Part shown: positions 1-8,535 of the stretch, one piece after another
Layout of the letters: each line of letters begins with the position of its first letter
Position numbering within the stretch: position 1 is the first letter of the stretch
Origin: an uncultured Prevotella sp.
Lineage (GTDB): Bacteria > Bacteroidota > Bacteroidia > Bacteroidales > Bacteroidaceae
Length of the DNA: 64,000 bases
NCBI GenBank assembly: GCA_944319935.1
Contig: CALUFM010000004.1
Location: forward strand, 112,591-176,590
Direction: 5' to 3'
Notes under the pieces: generated by a model
Databases searched by the model: none
Told to the model about the DNA's origin: nothing
What the model saw: only the letters and a program-made list of their open reading frames with translations
Made by a program: the position numbers and the translations under genes

Positions 1-548
1 CCGTTGCCGCGCACGTCCACAATCAGCCCTACGCACGGGGCGAGGTACAGCAGGGCCTCGTCAAGGTTGCCGTCGCCGATGCCGTTAGAGAACGACGGGC
101 AGTAAATGTAGCCCACGTTGTCGTCGAGCTTGCGGTATTGCAGCCCCGACGCGATTCTGTAATCAGTGCCGAGATACCGCCGCAGGAGCGAATCGCTGAA
201 GTTGGCTGGATAGTCTTCCTTCCAGCTCCAATAGCGCGCGTTGTCAAACGGGGAGTAAAGGTTGACGTGGCCGTCGCGCAGTTCGCCCAACATGTTGCCC
301 AACACCTCGAACAACTGGTCTTCGGTCATGCCGTCGTCAACCTGCCGGCTGTACCTGGCTCGCACCTCGTTCCAGTCTAACCCGTACTCTTCGTTCTTGT
401 AACTGAAGAAGCAATAACGCTCGTCAACAATCTTCCAAAGGGCCTCAAAGTTGCCTTTCGGGTCGTCGGAATACTCGTCCACGTCAACGCATGACATGGC
501 CACGAACACCGAAACGAGCATAAGCAACAGGCTGGTTATCTTCTTCAT
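1..548 (-). CDS. S41 family (C-terminal processing type) peptidase lipoprotein, partial
   Basis: Reading leftward from the ATG at 548 gives a lipoprotein signal (MKKITSLLLM..., lipobox AMSC) followed by an N-terminal helical/tricorn-type region (FEALWKIVDERYCFF, DGHVNLYSP) and the start of the peptidase core (VGYIYCPSF, GLIVDVRGNG). These strings are typical of Bacteroidales S41 serine peptidases, which cleave peptides in the envelope. The catalytic Ser/Lys part lies beyond the left edge, so activity cannot be judged. Its ATG overlaps the stop of the upstream gene (ATGA), so the two are probably co-transcribed leftward. Confidence 0.85.
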   Translation of the reverse strand, partial: MKKITSLLLMLVSVFVAMSCVDVDEYSDDPKGNFEALWKIVDERYCFFSYKNEEYGLDWNEVRARYSRQVDDGMTEDQLFEVLGNMLGELRDGHVNLYSPFDNARYWSWKEDYPANFSDSLLRRYLGTDYRIASGLQYRKLDDNVGYIYCPSFSNGIGDGNLDEALLYLAPCVGLIVDVRGN

Positions 549-1366
549 GGGATAATGTTAGTAAGTTTGAAGCTGCGGACAAAGCCTATCAGCAGCATGT
601 TTGAGTAAGAATGGTATTTCAGGTTGTTGACTTTCGCCTGGCGGAAGTCGCCGAGATAGCCTATGCGCAACGTCGTCCGGCCGAGCGTGAAGTCAAGAGT
701 CAGCATCTGGCGGAGCGACGGCGTGCTGGCGATTGTTGTCGGCACGATGTTGTGGTCGTAGTCGCCGCGCGAGAAAATCTCGTAATATGACTGCCCGTAA
801 TTGGGACTGAACATCACCCCGAAGAGGGGCGCGTTGACCTCGTAGCGTGCCGAGAACGGAGTGTTCCACAGCCTGAAGCGGTATCTCACGGCTGCCGACG
901 GCGATATGTTCAGGGCCAAACGGGCCTGTGCGGGGTTGTTGCTGTTGCGCATGTTGTACAAGAAGCCCACGTCAACGTCGGCCTGTCCGCCCGCCATCAC
1001 GTTCAGGCGGCCGCCGAGGAAGTCCCAGTTGTAATGCACGCCGTAGGTGAATGTGTACATGCCGGCTATCTCGTTGCCGTCGCCCGAACGGCTGTCGGCG
1101 TAGGCGAAACTGCCCTGATGCACCAGCATGCGCGACCAACGGCGGCCTTCGCGGCGGCGCAACGTATGGGAAATGTAGCGCACTTCCGTGCCCGAATATT
1201 TCTCAGGAGAGAGGTAAGTGTCAAGTATGCCCGCGCTGCCGACGCCGAGCATCTGGGCGTTTGTTATCACCTTGTCGCTCGGTATGGTGTCGGCCTCCTG
1301 CGCACTTGCCGCAAAAGGCAGGGCGATAAGCACCGACATGAGAAATGAACGTATTGCTTTCATCAT
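545..1366 (-). CDS. DUF3316-like envelope protein
   Basis: A 273-residue protein with a cleavable signal peptide (MMKAIRSFLMSVLIALPFAASAQ). The rest is rich in alternating aromatic/polar strands (YTFTYGVHYNWDF, VRYRFRLWNTPFSARYEV) and ends in a strand (LLIGFVRSFKL), suggesting an outer-membrane or periplasmic beta-rich fold. It resembles the DUF3316 proteins of Prevotella and Bacteroides, whose function is unknown. The stop overlaps the start of the S41 peptidase gene, so they form a two-gene unit. Confidence 0.7.
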   Translation of the reverse strand: MMKAIRSFLMSVLIALPFAASAQEADTIPSDKVITNAQMLGVGSAGILDTYLSPEKYSGTEVRYISHTLRRREGRRWSRMLVHQGSFAYADSRSGDGNEIAGMYTFTYGVHYNWDFLGGRLNVMAGGQADVDVGFLYNMRNSNNPAQARLALNISPSAAVRYRFRLWNTPFSARYEVNAPLFGVMFSPNYGQSYYEIFSRGDYDHNIVPTTIASTPSLRQMLTLDFTLGRTTLRIGYLGDFRQAKVNNLKYHSYSNMLLIGFVRSFKLTNIIP

Positions 1367-1387
1367 TCTAATTGCAGCCCCTCCCGT

Positions 1388-1453
1388 CCTCCCCTGTGGG
1401 GAGGGGCATGGTTACTTGTGATTTGTCCCACGTTCCCTCCCCGCCGGGGAGGG
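1388..1453. repeat. two GC-rich hairpins between parC and the DUF3316 gene
   Basis: Two perfect inverted repeats with nearly the same arms: CCTCCCC-tgt-GGGGAGG at 1388-1404 and CCCTCCCC-gcc-GGGGAGGG at 1435-1453. They occupy the 100-bp gap downstream of the leftward topoisomerase gene. They may act as terminators or be members of a REP-like family; there is no clear U tract. Confidence 0.6.
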
Positions 1454-1467
1454 TCAGGGCGGGGCTT

Positions 1468-4176
1468 TTATTCGTCGCCGAACAGGTTGAGCTGGCCGGT
1501 GATTTCGTCTATAACCTGCTGCTGGCTCTTGCCCGCGTCAGGGTCAAGGTTCTCGTTTTCCGTAGCGTCAGGCCGCTCTTCATCGTCAGTCTCGCCGCCG
1601 TCGGCGTCATCGTCGGCGCGCTTCAGCGGCTCAAGTTGCTCGATTGTGTCAACAGTCCACGTGGTGAGACGCTTTCCCTTGGCCTTGAATCCCTTGACGG
1701 CGACAAACTCCTCAGCGTCAACTTCCAGCGGGTCGCGGTACGCATCGTTGCCTCCGAAGGTCAGGCGGAAGCGCGGATAAGGCTCGTCTGTCAGCAAGAC
1801 AAGGCGGCTGTCCTTGTTTTCGCCGATGTAGTTCTGCTTCCTTTTCGAGCCTTCCATCATGAAACGCTTGAGGTAAGGGTAGCCTTGCTGGTCGGCATCG
1901 TAAAGCACCGCCGTCCACACTTTGTGTTCGTCGTACTTCTCTATTACCTTTATGTTGTCCTCATAGTGGTTGTTCGCGTCGAAGTTTGACAGGTAGAAAT
2001 CGCCGTCTTCGAGGATTACGAGGATGCTGTCACCCTCGTTGAACTCGCCGAGAAGCCGACCGTGGTCGTCGTAGTTGAGGCGTTTCACGTCAGGGTCGAA
2101 CCAAACCTTGCGCCCGCCGAGCGTGCTGTGGCCGTGGCTTTTCAGCGAAATGCGATGCACGTTGAAGCGTGTCATCACAACGCCCTTGGCACTGCGCCCC
2201 TTGATGGCCACCTCGGAGAAGTCTTTCTCCTTAAAGATGTTCTTCAGGCGGGGTGCCGGGTCGAGCGTGACTTTGATGACTTCGGCCTCGCCGTTGGGGT
2301 TGGCGGTGAAGTAAACGACGCGCGAACCCGGCGTGCCTTGCGTCAAGTCATACTCTCGGTCGCGGGTTATGCTGGTGACATTGAAGCGTTTCATGTAGTA
2401 CCGGCCTTGCTTACCGTCGCGGTAAACCACATTATATATAGTGCGCTTATCGTTCTTCTTGAACACGGCCACGTGCAGGATGTTCTTCCCGACGAAGATT
2501 TTGTCGGCCACTTTCACCACCTTGTACTTTCCGTCTTTGTAGAAAATGATGATGTCGTCGATGTCGGAACAGTTGCAAACAAACTCGTCTTTCTTCAACG
2601 CCGTGCCAATGAAGCCGTCGTTGCGGTTGATGTACAGCTTCTCGTTGGCCTCGACAACCTTGGTCGCCTCGATGGTGTCGAAGCTCTTTATTTCGGTAAG
2701 GCGCAGGTGGGCGGCCCCGTATTTCTGCTTGAGATACCTGAACCAGTCGGCCGTGACCTCGACCATGTTGGCGAGCTTGCGGTCGATGTCTTCAATTTCG
2801 GCCTTTATTTTAGCCATCAGCTCGTCGGCCTTGTCCTTGTTGAACTTCAGGATGCGCGCCATCTTTATGTCCATAAGGCGCAGTATGTCGTCTTTGGTCA
2901 CCTCGCGGATGAACTGCGGATAATACGGCGTCAGCCGCTCGTCGATGTGGGCGCAGGCGGCGTCCATGTCGGGAGCTTGCTCGAATTTGCGGTCCTTGTA
3001 TATGCGCTCCTCGATGAAGATCTTCTCAAGCGAGGCGAAGTGGAGCTGCTCCTGCAGTTCGTGCTTGCGGATTTCAAGCTCCTTGCGGAGAAGCCCCATG
3101 GTGTGGTCAACCGAATAGCGCAGCACGTCGCTTACCGAAAGGAACTGCGGCTTGTCGTCCTCTATGACGCAGCAGTTGGGCGAAATGTTGATTTCACAGT
3201 CTGAAAAGGCGTACAGGGCGTCAAGCGTCTTGTCAGAAGATACGCCTGGGGCGAGGTGGACAAGGATTTCAACCTGCGCCGCCGTGTTGTCGTCAACCTT
3301 GCGCGCCTTGATTTTCCCCTTCTCGATGGCTTTCAGGACAGAGTCGATGAGCGTGCTGGTCGTCTTGCCGTAAGGTATCTCGCGTATGACGAGCGTCTTG
3401 CTGTCAAGCTTCTCTATTTTGGCCCTCACCTTCAGCACGCCGCCCCGCTGGCCGTCGTTATACTTGCTCACGTCGATGCTTCCGCCCGTGGGGAAGTCGG
3501 GATACAGCGTGAACGGCTCGCCGTGGAGGTAGCTCACGGCGGCGTCGCATATTTCGTTGAAGTTGTGGGGGAGTATTTTCGACGACAGGCCGACGGCTAT
3601 TCCCTCCGCGCCCTGCGCCAACAGCAGGGGGAACTTGGCTGGAAGCGTGATGGGTTCCTTGTTCCTTCCGTCATAGCTTAGCTGCCATTCGGTGGTCTTG
3701 GGGTTGAAAACCACGTCCAAGGCGAACTTCGACAGCCTCGCCTCGATGTATCGCGGGGCGGCCGCGCGGTCGCCGGTCAAGATATTGCCCCAGTTACCCT
3801 GGCAGTCTACGAGCAAGTCCTTCTGCCCCAACTGCACGAGCGCGTCGCCTATGGAGGCGTCGCCGTGGGGGTGGAACTGCATGGTGTGGCCCACGATGTT
3901 GGCCACCTTGTTGTAGCGTCCGTCGTCCATGCGCTTCATCGAGTGCAGTATTCGCCGCTGCACGGGCTTCAGTCCGTCCTCGATATGGGGCACGGCTCGC
4001 TCAAGAATCACGTATGAGGCGTAATCCAAAAACCAGTTCTGGTACATTCCGCTGAGGTGGTGTACGGCGGAAGCGTCAAACCTGTTGACAGGCTTGTAAC
4101 TTGAACTTGCGTCGGCAGGGGGCGTCGCGCCGCCCTCCGGCTCCATAATTTCGTCGTCTTTTATATCGTTGTCCAT
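1468..4176 (-). CDS. parC: DNA topoisomerase IV subunit A (ParC/GyrA family)
   Basis: A 902-residue type IIA topoisomerase A subunit, which breaks and rejoins DNA for decatenation with the ParE ATPase. The N-terminal breakage-reunion core is clear: YASYVILERAVPHIEDGLKPVQRR, FHPHGDASIG (helix of the quinolone region) and AAAPRYIEARL, whose Tyr143 is the active-site tyrosine. The C-terminal third is a divergent beta-propeller-like region ending in an acidic tail. Length and the degenerate propeller fit Bacteroidales ParC better than GyrA. Transcribed leftward; the start ATG at 4176 follows a short AT-rich stretch. Confidence 0.9.
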   Translation of the reverse strand: MDNDIKDDEIMEPEGGATPPADASSSYKPVNRFDASAVHHLSGMYQNWFLDYASYVILERAVPHIEDGLKPVQRRILHSMKRMDDGRYNKVANIVGHTMQFHPHGDASIGDALVQLGQKDLLVDCQGNWGNILTGDRAAAPRYIEARLSKFALDVVFNPKTTEWQLSYDGRNKEPITLPAKFPLLLAQGAEGIAVGLSSKILPHNFNEICDAAVSYLHGEPFTLYPDFPTGGSIDVSKYNDGQRGGVLKVRAKIEKLDSKTLVIREIPYGKTTSTLIDSVLKAIEKGKIKARKVDDNTAAQVEILVHLAPGVSSDKTLDALYAFSDCEINISPNCCVIEDDKPQFLSVSDVLRYSVDHTMGLLRKELEIRKHELQEQLHFASLEKIFIEERIYKDRKFEQAPDMDAACAHIDERLTPYYPQFIREVTKDDILRLMDIKMARILKFNKDKADELMAKIKAEIEDIDRKLANMVEVTADWFRYLKQKYGAAHLRLTEIKSFDTIEATKVVEANEKLYINRNDGFIGTALKKDEFVCNCSDIDDIIIFYKDGKYKVVKVADKIFVGKNILHVAVFKKNDKRTIYNVVYRDGKQGRYYMKRFNVTSITRDREYDLTQGTPGSRVVYFTANPNGEAEVIKVTLDPAPRLKNIFKEKDFSEVAIKGRSAKGVVMTRFNVHRISLKSHGHSTLGGRKVWFDPDVKRLNYDDHGRLLGEFNEGDSILVILEDGDFYLSNFDANNHYEDNIKVIEKYDEHKVWTAVLYDADQQGYPYLKRFMMEGSKRKQNYIGENKDSRLVLLTDEPYPRFRLTFGGNDAYRDPLEVDAEEFVAVKGFKAKGKRLTTWTVDTIEQLEPLKRADDDADGGETDDEERPDATENENLDPDAGKSQQQVIDEITGQLNLFGDE

Positions 4177-4751
4177 GTAATAAACGCGCCTGAAAATGCT
4201 TTATGAAAACACCTGCCGACAAGCATCGCGTAAGCGCAACGCCGCGCAGGGCATAGTCTGCATCCTTGCAAATTTACGCAAAAAATCCGACAAAACGGGG
4301 CTTTTCATTCAAAAATGCAGGATTTTTATGTTCCCACACATAACCGTAAGACCTCGCAACCCGAAATCGCGTCCGCCTTATTCGAGGACGATGCCTATGG
4401 TCGTTTGACACCGCAAGCTACGCTTCGCCACACATGCGGCCAAGCAACGCTGGACGTCTTCGACGCCCTGCTACGCATTGTTGCCATCCAAAGGGTCTGC
4501 GGATGAAACCAAGAGGCGGCAAACGGCAGGACGGAAGGCGGCAAAACGCACGACAAAAGGCCATGTTTTGGAACGCAAAACATGGCCTTTCGCAAACCCG
4601 CTGACAGCCAACGCGTTACAGGGCTTAAGTCTTTTTCATGGAAGTCCGCTCTGCCCAACCTTTCATCACAAGGAGCTTTTACGGCAAAACATGCGTCCTT
4701 TAACTCCTTTGCGAACCAAGCGAGCTTAACTCCTGTTAACTCCTTTAACTC
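4177..4751. other. gene-less stretch with intergenic repeats
   Basis: Between parC and ribD. It holds one perfect hairpin of the AAAAGGC family (4556-4590) and a run of AACTCC/TTAACTCC units at about 4690-4755, split by a CGAACCAAGCGAGC segment that also occurs in altered form in other copies. Short ORFs here show no coding character. Confidence 0.6.
4556..4590. repeat. AAAAGGC-family intergenic hairpin
   Basis: Arms AAAGGCCATGTTTTG (4556-4570) and CAAAACATGGCCTTT (4576-4590) pair perfectly around a 5-nt loop. One of at least ten related palindromes in the window. Confidence 0.8.
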
Positions 4752-5723
4752 CTAATATGCCTTCTTGTATACAGCTATGGCATTGCCGCCGTATTCAACG
4801 CGGCTCACGGGCACTGCGCCATCCGGCAAACGGGGCGCGCGGGTGCCGCCGCCGACAGTCTTGGGCGAGGTCTCCACACGGATTTCGTCCCACCAGTCGG
4901 GGCGTTCAAGGAAACGCCTGTGGGTCTCCGCGCCGCCCTCCACGATGAGGCTTTGCACGCCTTTGTCATACAAATAACCGAACAGTTGGGGTATGACAGG
5001 CTGCGAGAAGTCTGCCGACGGACTGAACGGGCGGCCCCGGTCGATGACCACGCGCATCGGACTTGGCCCGCTCCAGTGGCGCACGTCGAGGCGGGGCTTG
5101 TCGCGCTCGGCCGTAACGCGGCCTACAAGGATTGCGTCATGCTCGGCGCGGAGCTTGTGAGAGAGCATCTGGGTGAACGGCGTGGAGAACATCGTAGGCT
5201 TGAAATTGTCATCAAGGAAACCGTCAGCCGACATGCACCATTTCAACAGCACGTATGGCCTATGCCGCTCGTTGAACGTGACAAAGTGCTTGTTCAACTC
5301 CAGGCACTCGCGCTCAAGCACGCCTACGGTGACGTCCACGCCGGCGTCAAGCAGCTTCTTCACGCCAAGTCCATGCACCTTGGCAAACGGGTCAACGCAT
5401 CCCACCACCACGCGGCGCACGCCTTTCCTCACGATGAGGTCGGCGCAAGGCGGCGTGCGGCCGTAATGGGCGCAAGGCTCAAGGCTGACATACATCGTAG
5501 CCCCGGCCAGCAGGGCCTCGTCTTCGGGCTTCACTGAGGCGAAGGCGTTTACCTCGGCGTGCCCCTCGCCGCACCTTACGTGAAACCCTTCGCCTATGAC
5601 GCGTCCTTCGCGGCTCACTATCACCGCCCCCACCATCGGGTTCGGCTTGGCGTTTTGCCGTCCGTTGCTTGCCAACTGGAGGCAACGGCGCATGTATCTT
5701 TCGTCTGTTTCTCGTTGTTCCAT
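4752..5723 (-). CDS. ribD: bifunctional diaminohydroxyphosphoribosylaminopyrimidine deaminase / uracil reductase
   Basis: RibD carries out the second and third steps of riboflavin synthesis. The N-terminal deaminase zinc site is intact (HAEVNAF, then PCAHYGRTPPC); the C-terminal reductase domain follows (VLLKWCMSADGFL, DAILVGRVTAERDKP, SLIVEGGAETHRRF). I place the start at MEQRETDERY (5723, 323 aa) because in-frame codons further upstream only translate the GGAGTTAAA repeats. A TACTTTTG promoter box ends four bases before this ATG, so the message may be leaderless. Confidence 0.92.
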   Translation of the reverse strand: MEQRETDERYMRRCLQLASNGRQNAKPNPMVGAVIVSREGRVIGEGFHVRCGEGHAEVNAFASVKPEDEALLAGATMYVSLEPCAHYGRTPPCADLIVRKGVRRVVVGCVDPFAKVHGLGVKKLLDAGVDVTVGVLERECLELNKHFVTFNERHRPYVLLKWCMSADGFLDDNFKPTMFSTPFTQMLSHKLRAEHDAILVGRVTAERDKPRLDVRHWSGPSPMRVVIDRGRPFSPSADFSQPVIPQLFGYLYDKGVQSLIVEGGAETHRRFLERPDWWDEIRVETSPKTVGGGTRAPRLPDGAVPVSRVEYGGNAIAVYKKAY

Positions 5724-5727
5724 GATG

Positions 5728-5735
5728 CAAAAGTA
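5728..5735 (-). promoter_or_regulatory. -7 promoter box of ribD
   Basis: TACTTTTG on the minus strand matches the Bacteroidetes TAnnTTTG box. Only four bases separate it from the ribD ATG, so transcription would start at or next to the start codon. Confidence 0.6.
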
Positions 5736-5746
5736 GTTTATTTTTA

Positions 5747-5945
5747 AGGAGTTAGAGTAGTTGGAGTAGTTAAAGTAGTTAAAGACAATGGTCTTTTCCA
5801 AGGAGTTAAAGGAGATTTTATTAGGAGTTAAAGGAGTTAGAGTAATTAAAGGAGTTAAAGACAAATACCTTTTTCCAGGGAGTTAAAGGGGATTTTATTA
5901 GGAGTTAAAGGAGTTAGGGAAGTTAAGTGGGTTAAAGACAATGGC
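5747..5945. repeat. GGAGTTAAA repeat array, three ~77-bp units
   Basis: Strings of AGGAGTTAAAGGAGTTAGAG ending in GTTAAAGACAA recur at 5747, 5823 and 5900, giving a higher-order period of 76-77 bp. Units are separated by CTTTTTCCAGGGAG-like spacers and GATTTTATT. The array fills the divergent gap between ribD and the SPFH gene. Confidence 0.8.
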
Positions 5946-6019
5946 CTTGCTGGCCGTCGTCAAGTGTTAAGATTTGGTAAATAACATGGCCTACGATAAC
6001 ACCGTAAGCCGAAAACACA

Positions 6020-6027
6020 TATCTTTG
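6020..6027 (+). promoter_or_regulatory. -7 promoter box of the SPFH gene
   Basis: TATCTTTG matches TAnnTTTG and lies 50 bp upstream of the ATG at 6078, leaving a short AT-rich leader. Confidence 0.6.
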
Positions 6028-6077
6028 TAATATCAAAACAATATCATAGAAAACATTAACCAAAACATAAAAAGACA

Positions 6078-7049
6078 ATGGAAAACCAAGAATTTGCGTT
6101 CTCAGGACGCACACTTAACGGCATTTGGATGCTCGTTTTCAACCTGCTTATGTACGTTGTGGGCATCGCGCTCATCGTGCTTGCCTGCGTTTCGTTTGAC
6201 GGTGGCGCGGCTGCCGCCGCCGGAACGGGCGGCGGATTGCTGGTGTTCGCCAACCTTTTCGTCAGTTGCGGCTTCCTGCTCGTAGAGCCGGGCGAGGCCC
6301 GCGTGATGATGTTTTTCGGCAAATACCGCGGCACGTTCACCCGCTCGGGGTATTATTGGGTTAACCCCTTCCTCTCGGCGAAGAAGCTGTCGCTACGCGC
6401 ACGCAACCTTGACGCGGAGCCAATCAAGGTGAACGACAAGACGGGCAACCCCGTAATGATTGGCATGGTGCTGGTGTGGAAGCTGAAAGACACGTACAAG
6501 GCCATGTTCGACATCGACGCGCAGACGATGGCGGAGTCAAAAGCGGCGACCGACGCGGCTGCAGCCGGGGCGAAGACGGCCAACATAATGAACGCCTTTG
6601 AGAAGTTTGTGCGCATACAGGCGGACGCCGCCCTGCGCCAGGTGGCCGGCCAATACGCCTACGACGACGGCGAACAGGAGGGCCACGAGCTGACACTGCG
6701 CGACGGCAGCGACGAAATCAACAAGGAGCTTGAGGCGAAAATCGACGAACGTCTGGCCATGGCGGGCATCGAAGTCATAGAGGCGCGCATCAACTACCTG
6801 GCCTACGCGCCCGAAATAGCGGCCGTGATGCTGCGCCGCCAACAGGCCACGGCCATCATAGCGGCGCGCGAGAAGATTGTGGAGGGCGCGGTGTCGATGG
6901 TCAAGATGGCCTTGGACAAGCTCTCTGAGGAGGACATCGTCGAGCTTGACGAGGACAAGAAGGCGGCCATGGTTGGCAACCTGCTCGTTGTTCTCTGCGG
7001 AGACGACACGGCGCAGCCGGTAGTCAACACGGGCACCCTGAACCATTGA
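6078..7049 (+). CDS. SPFH/band 7 domain membrane protein
   Basis: A 323-residue protein with two hydrophobic segments near the N terminus (LVFNLLMYVVGIALIVLACV and LLVFANLFVSCGFLLV), followed by a band 7 domain (EPGEARVMMFFGKYRGT, GYYWVNPFLSAKKLSLRARN). It ends in a helical, probably oligomerising region (ARINYLAYAPEIAAVMLRRQQATAI). SPFH proteins form large membrane scaffolds and often influence proteolysis; the specific role is not known. It has its own promoter and is followed by a repeat-containing gap, so it is probably monocistronic. Confidence 0.88.
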   Translation: MENQEFAFSGRTLNGIWMLVFNLLMYVVGIALIVLACVSFDGGAAAAAGTGGGLLVFANLFVSCGFLLVEPGEARVMMFFGKYRGTFTRSGYYWVNPFLSAKKLSLRARNLDAEPIKVNDKTGNPVMIGMVLVWKLKDTYKAMFDIDAQTMAESKAATDAAAAGAKTANIMNAFEKFVRIQADAALRQVAGQYAYDDGEQEGHELTLRDGSDEINKELEAKIDERLAMAGIEVIEARINYLAYAPEIAAVMLRRQQATAIIAAREKIVEGAVSMVKMALDKLSEEDIVELDEDKKAAMVGNLLVVLCGDDTAQPVVNTGTLNH

Positions 7050-7119
7050 TTCAATGCATAATGCACAATGCATAATCCATAATCGGGTTGGCACGATGTA
7101 ACACATGGCTTTTTGCATT

Positions 7120-7160
7120 GCGATACATGGCCTTTTGCACGATAAAAGGCCGTGTATCGC
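7120..7160. repeat. AAAAGGC-family intergenic hairpin
   Basis: A 17-bp stem with one mismatch: GCGATACATGGCCTTTT (7120-7136) against AAAAGGCCGTGTATCGC (7144-7160). A second partial palindrome (GAAAAGCCACGTTTTGC) follows. Just upstream is a short run of ATGCATAATGCACA units. Confidence 0.75.
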
Positions 7161-7229
7161 ACGGTGAAAAGCCACGTTTTGCAAGGCAATTCGTAAGGCG
7201 TTGATATTCAGCAAGTTAAAAGTACGTTC

Positions 7230-7757
7230 ATGATTGGTGTTTTTCGTAAGAGGAAAAAGAATACAAGGAAGATGGCGTTCAGCCGCGCCCCCAAGCAGGA
7301 CGGACTGGTTGACTTGGCCTTCGGGCTGCCGCTGGCCGCGCTGTGGCTGCTGCGCTGCCATGAGCTTGACTGCTGGACTAACGGCACTACCATACTTTCA
7401 TACATCTACTTGGCGTTCATCATCTTCGGCGGGGCGTACAAACTGCTGTTCCGCCGGGGCGCGATAGAAGACGAGGTGACGCTCGGCGGCTTCTACAACC
7501 GCATGTACCTGCGCCTCGGGTGGCTGTTCGTGCCGGCGGGCTTGGCGGCGTGCGTCGTGGTTTATACGGCCTTCGTGTTGTTGCTTGAGTCGGTTGACAG
7601 CGACTTCACGGAGCTTCCCCTCGACGACCTTCAGCATGACTCTACGGCTACGGCATGGTTGCTGATATTGATGATGTACGGCGTCGTGACTACATATTTC
7701 AGTTTCCGCGCATTCTACCACTCGCCGGAAGAGTCGCGCCACGAGGTTGACGATTAG
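7230..7757 (+). CDS. hypothetical membrane protein, paralogue of the next gene
   Basis: 175 residues, basic at the N terminus, with about four hydrophobic segments (LVDLAFGLPLAALWLL, IYLAFIIFGGAYKLLF, WLFVPAGLAACVVVYTAFVLLL, AWLLILMMYGVVTTYFSF). I do not recognise a family. The core FYNRMYLRLGWLFV and the tail FRAFYHSPE match WYNRLYLRSRWLFL and YRYYRSPE in the next protein, so the two arose by tandem duplication. No clear ribosome binding site; in-frame ATGs at 7230 and 7272 are both possible starts. Confidence 0.7.
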   Translation: MIGVFRKRKKNTRKMAFSRAPKQDGLVDLAFGLPLAALWLLRCHELDCWTNGTTILSYIYLAFIIFGGAYKLLFRRGAIEDEVTLGGFYNRMYLRLGWLFVPAGLAACVVVYTAFVLLLESVDSDFTELPLDDLQHDSTATAWLLILMMYGVVTTYFSFRAFYHSPEESRHEVDD

Positions 7758-7782
7758 CGATTTGACTGTAAACAAAGACGAC

Positions 7783-8325
7783 ATGGGATTCTTCAAACGA
7801 AATTACGGAGCTGCGCGCATGGTGAAATATACGTGTTCGCCCAGGCTTGAAGGCAAGGTCTACACCGCCGTGGGGCTTGTCATGGTGGCCGTGGCTGTGG
7901 CGTCCGCCGTGGTCGGCGGCCACAACGCACTGACGGGTTGCGTCTTCGGCGGCCTATGCTTCGCCGTGCTTGCCGGCGTCGGCGTGTATTACTGGAAGTT
8001 CCGCCGGCGTCCGCTGCGCCGTGAAATCGTGGTCGGCACGTGGTACAACCGCCTCTACCTGCGCAGCCGTTGGCTGTTCCTGCTTGCCTCGGCGGGCGTT
8101 GGCCTGTTTGCTTACGTCGTCTGTTTGTTCGTCGTGACGCTCGTTTTCGACGGCACGGACGGACTTTACGCCGCTTTCATCAGCAAGTTGAAATCATGGG
8201 CCTCGCTGCTTGTCATCCTGCTGATAGGCGTCTGCCGTGACTTCGCCAACTTCTACCGCTATTACCGTTCGCCAGAATGCCGCCGTCAACAGGCGGAAGA
8301 CGGCGGGGCACGAAACGCTCGTTAG
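7783..8325 (+). CDS. hypothetical membrane protein, tandem paralogue
   Basis: 180 residues starting at MGFFKRNYG (7783); earlier in-frame codons overlap the previous gene and lack an ATG. It has four predicted membrane segments and the same central WYNRLYLRSRWLF motif as its upstream paralogue, from which it is 25 bp away. Both are probably co-transcribed. Function unknown. Confidence 0.7.
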   Translation: MGFFKRNYGAARMVKYTCSPRLEGKVYTAVGLVMVAVAVASAVVGGHNALTGCVFGGLCFAVLAGVGVYYWKFRRRPLRREIVVGTWYNRLYLRSRWLFLLASAGVGLFAYVVCLFVVTLVFDGTDGLYAAFISKLKSWASLLVILLIGVCRDFANFYRYYRSPECRRQQAEDGGARNAR

Positions 8326-8349
8326 CAGTTAAAACAAAACGTGTCTGCA

Positions 8350-8535
8350 ATGAAGAAAGAGAGTAACACAAAGAGCTTCGTCCTGAGAGTTGACGCCGAC
8401 ACGATGGCCGCCATTGAGAAATGGGCGGCTGACGAGTTCCGCTCTATCAACGGACAACTGCAATGGATAATAACCGAGGCATTGCGGAAGGACGGCCGTC
8501 TGCCTAAGAAAAAACGAAAGACCGATGATGAATGA
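8350..8535 (+). CDS. small Arc-like (ribbon-helix-helix) DNA-binding protein
   Basis: 61 residues: KSFVLRVDADTMAAIEKWAADEFRSINGQLQWIITEALRK is a ribbon-helix-helix pattern (one beta strand, two helices) as in Arc/CopG-type proteins. The tail is strongly basic (KKKRKTDDE). The ATG at 8350 is preferred to the GTG at 8341. Its end overlaps the start of prmC by 11 bp, so it is translationally linked to it. Similar small proteins occur in other Bacteroidales; the target is unknown. Confidence 0.75.
   Translation: MKKESNTKSFVLRVDADTMAAIEKWAADEFRSINGQLQWIITEALRKDGRLPKKKRKTDDE

Noticed and set aside
2062..3204. 380-codon rightward ORF opposite parC
   Set aside because: Lies fully within a well-conserved topoisomerase gene; no ribosome site or motifs.
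5724..5864. 47-codon N-terminal extension of ribD
   Set aside because: It only translates GGAGTTAAA repeats and lies upstream of the likely promoter.
5747..5945. CRISPR-like array
   Set aside because: The repeats are degenerate 9-mers without unique spacers of even length, and no cas genes are in the window.
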